Shown piece by piece: positions 58,233 through 64,000 of a stretch of 64,000 nucleotides of DNA. Below the pieces are notes generated by a model. That model did no database searches. It worked only from the letters and a program-made list of their open reading frames with translations, and was not told the DNA's origin. The stretch is from Cardiobacterium sp963553325. Lineage in GTDB: Bacteria; Pseudomonadota; Gammaproteobacteria; Cardiobacteriales; Cardiobacteriaceae. A program made the position numbers and the translations under genes. The stretch is taken from contig CAUVOF010000001.1 in assembly GCA_963553325.1 (NCBI GenBank), forward strand, positions 1 to 64,000. Reading direction: 5' to 3'. How positions within the stretch are numbered: position 1 is the stretch's first letter; every line of letters starts with the position of its first letter.

Positions 58233-59201
58233 ATGACTACCATGACTCCCGAACAAGAGCGGCAAGCCTTTGCCGACCTCTACCACAGCGAAGACAAAGA
58301 AATCCTCGCCCTCGTCCATAGCAGCTACTCCTGCCTCATCAGCGGCGATAACTATTGGTACACCGTCTGCCACCTGGACGCCTGGATGGAAGATGGCGTG
58401 CTGCACCGCTGGGCAGCAGACGCCGATGATCCGCAGCAGAAAATCCTCGGCAGCCTCTATTGGGCAGGCGAAGAAAACTGGTACTTGTCGCCGGCAGGCA
58501 AACCCACGCCGTGCCTCCTGCCGCACACCATCTACCGCTTGCGCGTCCGCGCACATAAAAACTCGCCCGCCTACTTCATGCTGCTTGACGTCCTGCAAAG
58601 CGACGCAGAAGACGCCACCTTGCAAGCGCTAAACGACAGTATGCGGCCGAAGGTCGTCGCCCGATGGCAAGAGAATCCCTTTCCCGTCTTTACCTTGCAC
58701 AAAAAGAAACAAAACGCGCACCTCCTCTTTGCTCGCGAGGAAAAAATTTACCTCAGCAACGTCCCGAACGAAGACAGCGAGCTTGCAAGCGATTTCAGCA
58801 GCGAAATAGACTGGCTTGGCAGCCGCATTGAAGTTGCATTGAGCCGCGACGAAGCCGGCAAAGCGCCAGATGCCGCCGCCATTGCTACCCTGCACAAACT
58901 GTGCGATGCCGCAGAAGCATGGCAGGCGCGCCTCAAAGACTGGGCGTGCGCCGCACTACTGGAATCAGCGCAGGAATGGCGGGCGGAGTATTACGAAGAA
59001 ACCGAGCCGCTCACGGCAGAGGCATTTTGCCAGCGCCTGCGCCCGTATTACCTTTGCTGCGAGCGCGACGGCAGCTTTTCCTTTTGGTTTGAAGATCGCG
59101 GCATCTTTTGGCGCATGACAGACGGCTTCTACCGGAAACATTCCGTCATGGTTTACGTCAGAGACGATGACGAATTGGACTTCGTGGATTTTTCCCGCTA
59201 A
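58233..59201 (+). CDS. Protein of unknown function (possible DUF2262-like C-terminus)
   Basis: The 322-residue soluble acidic protein has no signal or membrane segment. The C-terminal 100 residues (SFSFWFEDRGIFWRMTDGFY, then VYVRDDDELDFVDF) recall DUF2262, a domain of small immunity-like or uncharacterised proteins; the match is weak and by eye. The N-terminal 150 residues are rich in Tyr/Trp/Asp. A second in-frame ATG at 58242 is possible. It has its own gap after the Sel1 gene terminator. I do not assign a function. Confidence 0.65.
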   Translation: MTTMTPEQERQAFADLYHSEDKEILALVHSSYSCLISGDNYWYTVCHLDAWMEDGVLHRWAADADDPQQKILGSLYWAGEENWYLSPAGKPTPCLLPHTIYRLRVRAHKNSPAYFMLLDVLQSDAEDATLQALNDSMRPKVVARWQENPFPVFTLHKKKQNAHLLFAREEKIYLSNVPNEDSELASDFSSEIDWLGSRIEVALSRDEAGKAPDAAAIATLHKLCDAAEAWQARLKDWACAALLESAQEWRAEYYEETEPLTAEAFCQRLRPYYLCCERDGSFSFWFEDRGIFWRMTDGFYRKHSVMVYVRDDDELDFVDFSR

Positions 59202-59259
59202 ACATCACCCGGTGCGCTTCGGCGCACCGCCCCTATCACACCCCCAACCAGGAACCCCC

Positions 59260-60162
59260 ATGCCCACACGCGCCGGACACATCGCCGTCGTTGGCCGCCC
59301 CAACGTTGGCAAATCCACCCTCATCAACCACCTCATCGGGCAAAAAATCGCCATCACCAGCAAAAAACCGCAGACCACGCGGCACGCCCTGCTCGGTATC
59401 CACACCACGGGCGACAACCAAATCATCTTCGTCGATACTCCCGGCATCCACCAAAGCCGGGAAAAAGCCATCAACCGCCACATGAACCGCACCGCCTGGC
59501 AGAGCATGGACTACGTCGAACTCATCCTGCAAGTCAGCGAGGCCGGCCGCTGGACGGACGAAGACGCGCGCATCGCCAAAGCACTCGCCGAGGGCGACAA
59601 ACCCGTTATCCAAGTGCCGAACAAAATCGACCGCCTGCGCGACAAAAGCGTGCTGCTCAAAGAACTCGAACACATCCAAAGCCTCGGCGACTGGCAGGCA
59701 ATCATCCCCGTCTCGGCGCAGCAGCGGCAGAACCTCGACACCCTCGAACGCGCGCTGATACCCTTCCTGCCCGAACAGCCGTGGATATACCCGGAAGACC
59801 ACATCACCACCGCCGGCATGCGCTTCATGGCAGCAGAAATCATCCGCGAAAAAATCTTCCGCTATCTGCACCAGGAAATCCCCTACGCCCTCGGTGTCAT
59901 CATCGACCAATACCAAGAAGACGAGCGCCTGGTGGAAATCGACGCCACCATCTTGGTCGAGCGCGACAGCCAAAAAGGCATCGTCATCGGCAAAGGCGGC
60001 CAGACCCTGCGCCTCATCGGCCAGCGCGCGCGCGAAGAATTGGAAATGCTGGTTGAGAAAAAAGTGATGCTGCGCAACCACGTCAAAGTCAAAGAAAACT
60101 GGCGCGACAACGACGCCATCATCCACAGCATGGGGCACGGCAGCGGCACCGAAGACGCCTGA
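59260..60162 (+). CDS. era: GTPase Era
   Basis: The 300-residue GTPase acts in 16S rRNA maturation and 30S assembly. G motifs: GRPNVGKSTL (G1), TTRHALLG (G2), DTPGIH (G3) and PNKIDRL (G4). A C-terminal KH domain follows with VIGKGGQTLRLIGQRAREEL. The start MPTRAGHIAVVG at 59260 is family-typical. Era stands alone here, not in the usual rnc-era pair. Confidence 0.96.
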   Translation: MPTRAGHIAVVGRPNVGKSTLINHLIGQKIAITSKKPQTTRHALLGIHTTGDNQIIFVDTPGIHQSREKAINRHMNRTAWQSMDYVELILQVSEAGRWTDEDARIAKALAEGDKPVIQVPNKIDRLRDKSVLLKELEHIQSLGDWQAIIPVSAQQRQNLDTLERALIPFLPEQPWIYPEDHITTAGMRFMAAEIIREKIFRYLHQEIPYALGVIIDQYQEDERLVEIDATILVERDSQKGIVIGKGGQTLRLIGQRAREELEMLVEKKVMLRNHVKVKENWRDNDAIIHSMGHGSGTEDA

Positions 60163-60163
60163 C

Positions 60164-60197
60164 TCACATACACGAACCCCGCTACCGCGTATGTAAA
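60164..60197. repeat. TACATACA hairpin repeat, copy 5 (arms one base changed)
   Basis: CACATACA (60165-60172) faces CGTATGTA, with loop CGAACCCCGCTACCG. It directly follows the era stop codon. Arms are slightly degenerate compared with copies 1-4. Confidence 0.6.
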
Positions 60198-60212
60198 TCA
60201 TGAAAACCCCTT

Positions 60213-60240
60213 CTCCGCCTCGCAGAGGCGGGGGATTTTT
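60213..60240 (+). terminator. Terminator of era
   Basis: CTCCGCCT pairs with AGGCGGGG around CGCAG (one G-T pair), followed by GATTTTTAATT. Confidence 0.75.
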
Positions 60241-60269
60241 AATTATCAAGCACCCAACCAAGGATATAC

Positions 60270-61277
60270 ATGACCCCCGACAAACCGCATAAACTCGCCG
60301 TCCTCATCGACGCCGACAACGCCTCCGCCAGCGCCGTCAGCGGCCTCTTTGCCGAAATCGCCAAATACGGCATCGCCAGCGTCAAGCGCATCTATGGCGA
60401 CTGGAGCCGTCCCGAACCGCAGGGCTGGAAAAAAGACGTGCTGCTTAAGCATGCGCTCATCCCGGTGCAACAATTCGCCTACACCAAAGGCAAGGACGCC
60501 ACCGACATGAGCCTCATCATCGACGCCATGGACTTACTCTACAGCGGCACTTTCGACGGCTTCTGCCTTGTCTCTAGCGACAGCGACTTCACCCCGCTTG
60601 CCGCCCGCATTCGCGCCAGCGGCCTGACCGTGTACGGCTTCGGCAAACGCAACACCCCGGAAGCCTTCCGCCAATCCTGCGACCGCTTCATCTACCTCGA
60701 AAACCTGCAAGAAGAAGCTGCCGCCAACGATAAACCAGCAGCAGAAACGCCCGCGTCTGCCGCAATCCCGCCCGCCGCAAGCGGCGAAAAGCCTGCTACA
60801 TCGCAGCGCCAACCCATCATCGGTGCGCTACGCAGCCTGCTCCACAAAGCAGTAAAAGACAACACCGACGAAAGCACCGGCTGGGCGTTCGTCGGGCAAA
60901 TCGGCACCTACCTCAGCCAGACCCAGCCGGATTTTGACACCCGCAGCTACGGCTACGGCAAACTCTCCTCCATGCTGAAAGCGCTGGGCGGCCTGCAATT
61001 CCGCCACGACGACGCCAGCCGGATGTATTGCCGCAAAATCCCCTACAGCGAGCTGATTAAACTACTCAGCAATGACGCCCTGCCCAAATTCCAGAACAAA
61101 GAAGGCTGGGTCAAAATACCGGCGCTGGAAAAATACCTCGCGCCGCGCTGGTCGTATAAAGAATACGGTTTCGCCAGCTTTATGGCCTTGCTGGAAACCG
61201 TGCACAATCTGGAAATTCAGGGCGACAGCGTGCGCCTGTCACAAGCGCAAGCAGCCGCGGCACAAGAAAGCGCCTGA
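60270..61277 (+). CDS. NYN-domain nuclease-like protein with an OST-HTH/LOTUS-type C-terminus
   Basis: The 335-residue protein has an N-terminal NYN (PIN-like) domain with acidic residues in LAVLIDADNASASAVSGLF (Asp14, Asp16), GKDATDMSLIIDAMDL and LVSSDSDFTPLAARIRASG. After an Ala/Pro-rich linker (about 152-180) come two winged-helix-like modules: PIIGALRSLLHKAVKDNTDE with SYGYGKLSSMLKALGGLQF, and GWVKIPALEKYLAPRWSY onward. This is the bacterial LabA/DUF88-OST-HTH architecture, thought to be RNA-directed. The target is unknown. Confidence 0.85.
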   Translation: MTPDKPHKLAVLIDADNASASAVSGLFAEIAKYGIASVKRIYGDWSRPEPQGWKKDVLLKHALIPVQQFAYTKGKDATDMSLIIDAMDLLYSGTFDGFCLVSSDSDFTPLAARIRASGLTVYGFGKRNTPEAFRQSCDRFIYLENLQEEAAANDKPAAETPASAAIPPAASGEKPATSQRQPIIGALRSLLHKAVKDNTDESTGWAFVGQIGTYLSQTQPDFDTRSYGYGKLSSMLKALGGLQFRHDDASRMYCRKIPYSELIKLLSNDALPKFQNKEGWVKIPALEKYLAPRWSYKEYGFASFMALLETVHNLEIQGDSVRLSQAQAAAAQESA

Positions 61278-61316
61278 CTTTTATATGGTGCGCCGGGTCG
61301 TTGGTGCGAGCGGCAT

Positions 61317-61342
61317 AAAAAAAACCGCCACAGATGTGGCGG
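61317..61342 (-). terminator. Terminator of doxX-nitroreductase
   Basis: CCGCCACA pairs with TGTGGCGG around two bases, with eight A residues on the left, giving a T-run for minus-strand transcripts. Confidence 0.8.
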
Positions 61343-61384
61343 AACAAGAAACGATGAAATGGATTTTTCGTTAGTTATAAAGCA

Positions 61385-61984
61385 TCAAAGCCCGGCGACG
61401 CGCAGACGCGCATCCAGCGGCGCAATGGCTTTTTCGCCCGGTGCGGCAGCGATGCCACCGAAGACGAGCTGCGCGCGCAGGTGCCAGTTGGCAGGGATGT
61501 TCCAGCTTTTGGCGACGGCGTCGTCAATCAGCGGGTTGTAGTGTTGCAGGTTGGCGCCGATGCCCGCTTCGGCAAAGAGCGTCCACAGCGCGAATTGCAG
61601 CATCGCGCCGCCTTGGTCGGCCGAGCCGGGGAAGGTGTCGGCGTAGGCGGGGAAGCGCTCCTGCAATCCTTTGATGACGTCGCGGTCTTCAAAGAAGAGA
61701 ATCGTACCGGCAGCGGCGCGGAAGGCGGCGATTTTTTCTGCGGTCGGTGCGAATTGTTCCGCCGGGACGACGGCGCGCAAGGCGTCCGCCGTCATGTCCC
61801 ACAGTTTTTCGTGCTCGGCGTCAAAGAGGACTTGCAACCGCGTGGATTGTGAGTTGAAGGCGGTCGGCGCGTGGGTGAGCGCATGCTCAATCAGGGCGAC
61901 GATTTGCTGCGGCGGCAGCGGCAGCTCGCGGTTGAGCGCATAGACAGAGCGGCGTTTGGCGAGAAGTTGGCTGAGGTTGCTCAT
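61385..61984 (-). CDS. Nitroreductase-family FMN oxidoreductase
   Basis: The 199-residue protein shows the HBN1/YdgJ-like nitroreductase pattern: LLAKRRSVYALNRELPLPPQ (FMN-binding Arg/Ser), HAPTAFNSQSTRLQVLF, GGAMLQFALWTLFAEAGIGA and the closing VFGGIAAAPGEKA. It probably reduces nitro compounds or quinone-like substrates with NAD(P)H. It is ten bases downstream of the DoxX gene, forming an operon divergent from a LysR regulator. Confidence 0.88.
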   Translation of the reverse strand: MSNLSQLLAKRRSVYALNRELPLPPQQIVALIEHALTHAPTAFNSQSTRLQVLFDAEHEKLWDMTADALRAVVPAEQFAPTAEKIAAFRAAAGTILFFEDRDVIKGLQERFPAYADTFPGSADQGGAMLQFALWTLFAEAGIGANLQHYNPLIDDAVAKSWNIPANWHLRAQLVFGGIAAAPGEKAIAPLDARLRVAGL

Positions 61985-61994
61985 GATGTTCTCC

Positions 61995-62387
61995 TTAGAA
62001 ACGGCGCAAGGCGCGGTCAAGCGAGAGGTTGCCACCGCCAGCGGCGGCGAAGTAGAGGAAGATGAAGGAAAAGAGCACCGCAGACTCGCCGCCGTTTAAT
62101 ACCGGGAAGAGCGGTGTGTTGCCCGCATGGAACATGAAATAGGCAACCGCCATTTGTCCGGAAAGAATAAAGGCGACCGGGCGGGTGAAGAGACCAAGCA
62201 GCAGCAGCGCGCCGCCGACCAGTTCCAACGCGGCAGCCGCGCCAAAGATGCTCATCCAGTTCAGCGCATGCTGCGGCGCGCTGGGGAAGCCGAAGGCTTT
62301 GGTGGTGCCGTGCAGGATGAACATATAGGCAGCGGCGATGCGTACCAGCGAGAGAATGGTGGATTGGTAAGGGGCGAGGAATCGCAT
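61995..62387 (-). CDS. DoxX-family membrane protein
   Basis: The 130-residue protein has four predicted membrane helices (SLVRIAAAYMFILHGTTKAF, ALELVGGALLLLGLF, FILSGQMAVAYFMFHA and VLFSFIFLYFAAAGG). The GGALLLLGLFTRPVAF turn is typical of DoxX/YphA proteins. Such proteins are often with redox or stress genes. It is first in a two-gene operon with a nitroreductase. Confidence 0.88.
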   Translation of the reverse strand: MRFLAPYQSTILSLVRIAAAYMFILHGTTKAFGFPSAPQHALNWMSIFGAAAALELVGGALLLLGLFTRPVAFILSGQMAVAYFMFHAGNTPLFPVLNGGESAVLFSFIFLYFAAAGGGNLSLDRALRRF

Positions 62388-62419
62388 AAAAAACTCCGGT
62401 TAAAGAAACAAGGCGGCGC

Positions 62420-62452
62420 AGTATAGGGAACGCACGCCGCCTCGCCTATACT
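62420..62452. promoter_or_regulatory. Divergent promoter/operator between doxX and lysR
   Basis: AGTATAGG (62420-62427) and CCTATACT (62445-62452) are a perfect 8-bp inverted repeat. Each arm contains TATACT reading outwards, suitable as -10 boxes for doxX (minus) and lysR (plus). Neither has a good -35, as expected for activator-dependent or LysR-regulated promoters. Confidence 0.45.
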
Positions 62453-62487
62453 CGCATCATTGACGCAACCTTTCTCATCAGGAAACG

Positions 62488-63381
62488 ATGGACACCCTCT
62501 TTAGCCTCAAAGTCTTTGCGCAAATCGTCGAAAACGGCAGCTTCACCCGCGCCGCCGAATGCCTCGGCATCTCGACCGCGATGGCGAGCAAACACCTGAC
62601 CCATCTGGAAAAACAGCTCGGCATCCGCCTGATGCAGCGCAACAGCCGCCGCCTAAGCCTCACCGCCGAGGGCGAAACCTACTACCAGCAAAGCCGCGAG
62701 GCGCTGGCGCTGCTCGACAACGCCGCCGCGCAGGCGGGCAGCGGCCGCGAAAGCCCGCAGGGACAACTGCGCCTCACTGCGCCCATCTGGTGCGCCAACC
62801 CGACCTTTGCCGCCTGGATGCGCGAATACCGCGCGCAATACCCCGAAGTCAGCCTCGACATCATCCTCGACAACGAAATGCGCGACCTCATCGGCGAAGG
62901 CATCGACCTCGCGCTGCGCGTCAGCCGTGCGCCGTCGCCGAGTCTCGTCGTGCGCCCGCTCTTTGCCGTGCGCTTCGTGCTTGTTGCCGCGCCCGCCTAC
63001 GTCCGTCGCCACGGCATGCCGCAAAGCCCCGCCGATGCGGCAAGCCACCCGGCGGTGCTGCCTTCCTACACCGACATCAGCCGCATGCACTGCAACTGCG
63101 GCGAGGAAAGCGCCAGCCTGCATCTCACCAGCGTGCTACAAAGCAACAACACCCTGATGCTGCAACAACTGCTACTCGCCGGCAGCGGCATCGGCTACCT
63201 GCCGCAATGGCTGGCGGCAGACGACCTCGCCGCCGGCCGCCTGGTACAACTGCTGCCGCAATGGCAGTTCAACCGCATCACCCTCTACGCCGCCTACCCC
63301 GACCGCCGCCATTTGAGCGCGAAAATCCGCAGTTTCATTGATTTTTTGGTGGAAAAGGCGGCGGACGTCGCGACGAAATAA
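62488..63381 (+). CDS. LysR-type transcriptional regulator
   Basis: The 297-residue protein has an N-terminal winged helix-turn-helix (FAQIVENGSFTRAAECLGIS, then MASKHLTHLEKQLGIRLMQR) and a periplasmic-binding-like effector domain (about 90-290). The CrgA/DsdC-like group motif LRLTAPIWC is followed by LDIILDNEMRDLIGEGIDLA. The effector region has a Cys pair (MHCNCGEES) that could sense oxidation. It is divergent from doxX-nitroreductase and probably regulates it. Confidence 0.92.
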   Translation: MDTLFSLKVFAQIVENGSFTRAAECLGISTAMASKHLTHLEKQLGIRLMQRNSRRLSLTAEGETYYQQSREALALLDNAAAQAGSGRESPQGQLRLTAPIWCANPTFAAWMREYRAQYPEVSLDIILDNEMRDLIGEGIDLALRVSRAPSPSLVVRPLFAVRFVLVAAPAYVRRHGMPQSPADAASHPAVLPSYTDISRMHCNCGEESASLHLTSVLQSNNTLMLQQLLLAGSGIGYLPQWLAADDLAAGRLVQLLPQWQFNRITLYAAYPDRRHLSAKIRSFIDFLVEKAADVATK

Positions 63382-63392
63382 ACGAGAGCAGT

Positions 63393-63454
63393 AGGTCGGG
63401 CATTTATGCCCGAACTTTTGCGAATGGGATTTGTCGGGCATAAATGCCCGACCT
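63393..63454. repeat. Nested inverted repeat between lysR and recD
   Basis: The 21-nt arms (63393-63413 and 63434-63454) are exact complements across a 20-nt spacer. Each arm is itself nearly palindromic (CGGGCATTTATGCCCG). It lies between converging genes and could act as a bidirectional terminator or be a REP-like dispersed element. Confidence 0.7.
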
Positions 63455-63509
63455 GCAAACTTCGCCCCACGGGGAAAGGGGATTTTCCTTCTGTGCCAAT
63501 CCCGTGCTA

Positions 63510-64000
63510 TCACCCATCCGCCGGGTTGAGGTGCCAGGCAAGGCCGGTGTTGCGCCGGGTTGGGGTGCTGGCGGCGGCACGCAAGGCGGCTTCGCTGGCG
63601 TAAATATCGAGCGCGCCTTTGCTGCGGGTGATGCCGGTGTAGAGCAGCTCGCGGCTAAGCAGGCGTTCGGCGCGGTCGTCGAGGGCGAGGGCGACGCGCG
63701 GGTATTCCGAGCCTTGCGATTTGTGGATGCTAAGCGCGTAGGCATCGGCGAGGTTTGCCGGGTTCAGGCGGTCAAGCGGCACCGGTTCGTGGCCGGGCAG
63801 GTGCAGTTGTAAGGCGTCGTCGTTGCCGAGGCAGATGCCGATGTCGCCGTTGTAGAGTTGCAGGCGGTAGTCGTTGGCAAGCACCATCAGCGGCAAGCCG
63901 CGGTAGTGGGGGCGGGCGGGGTTTTCGCCCTGTTCGCGCTGGTGGATTTGTCGCAGGGCGGCGTTGATGCGGCGCGTGCCGAGGGCGCCGTGGTGGCCGG
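63510..64000 (-). CDS. recD: Exodeoxyribonuclease V alpha subunit, C-terminal part (truncated by window)
   Basis: The C-terminal 163 residues of RecD are visible: YRGLPLMVLANDYRLQLYNG, DIGICLGNDDALQ, SIHKSQGSEYPRVALAL (helicase motif V) and LLYTGITRSKGALDIYASE (motif VI). RecD is the 5'-3' helicase of RecBCD for double-strand-break repair. The gene runs off the right edge, so its start and the recB/recC context are not visible. The stop is at 63510. Confidence 0.92.
   Translation of the reverse strand, partial: GHHGALGTRRINAALRQIHQREQGENPARPHYRGLPLMVLANDYRLQLYNGDIGICLGNDDALQLHLPGHEPVPLDRLNPANLADAYALSIHKSQGSEYPRVALALDDRAERLLSRELLYTGITRSKGALDIYASEAALRAAASTPTRRNTGLAWHLNPADG

Overview
The window is a 64 kb piece of a GC-rich gammaproteobacterial chromosome. 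Intact housekeeping operons of gammaproteobacterial type (yceD-rpmF-plsX-fabHDG-acpP-fabF-mltG-tmk-holB, minCDE, lepA-lepB, trxA-rho, scpA-scpB-rluB) sit beside Neisseria-like accessory traits: an azurin with an Ala/Pro/Glu-rich arm, TbpB-like surface lipoproteins, and TA-flanked miniature repeats resembling a small Neisseria repeat. A host in or near Cardiobacteriaceae (Cardiobacterium-like) fits, but this is inference from gene content; no rRNA gene is present to prove it.

Region 1 (1-8.7 kb) is accessory: a broken IS5-type transposase end, then a same-strand run that looks devoted to metal-chelate import. It holds an OprC/NosA-like outer-membrane barrel without a recognisable plug, a SAM methyltransferase, a Tat-exported NMT1-like binding protein, a complete FecBCD-type ABC importer and a pseudoazurin. 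Most gaps between these units are filled with dispersed palindromic repeats, one MITE, or a degenerate two-spacer CRISPR relic with type I-C-like repeats. Region 2 (8.7-20.3 kb) has lepB/lepA, a HigBA toxin-antitoxin pair, two paralogous TbpB-like lipoproteins separated by a MITE, small lipoproteins, hslR-minEDC, argE and glk. Region 3 (19.6-25.9 kb) has queF-yhhQ behind a preQ1-I riboswitch, tRNA-Thr(CGT), an SDR, rnc, lipA and rluB-scpB-scpA.

Region 4 (26-32.6 kb) has azurin, ppiD, gmk, xthA, pyrE, trxA and rho. Region 5 (32.6-43.3 kb) is the minus-strand fatty-acid and phospholipid initiation operon, flanked by an unknown secreted protein and a class A beta-lactamase-like serine hydrolase. 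Region 6 (43.7-50.5 kb) has dcuB, an orphan fruK and an AT-richer glycan-modification cluster (FkbM methyltransferase, HAD-type protein, family 2 glycosyltransferase). Region 7 (50.5-64 kb) has a PEBP protein, folE2-trmB, a HicBA-type pair with the antitoxin first, a TlpA-like lipoprotein, a flavin reductase-like protein, rep, a Sel1-repeat protein, an unknown protein, era, a NYN/OST-HTH protein, a nitroreductase-doxX pair opposite a LysR regulator, and the 3' part of recD running off the window.

The most interesting points are the plugless copper-receptor-like barrel at the head of a possible chelate-uptake island, the CRISPR relic, a MITE family whose copies differ by compensated arm changes, two cupredoxins that each carry an Ala/Pro/Glu-rich extension on opposite ends, and the glycan cluster.
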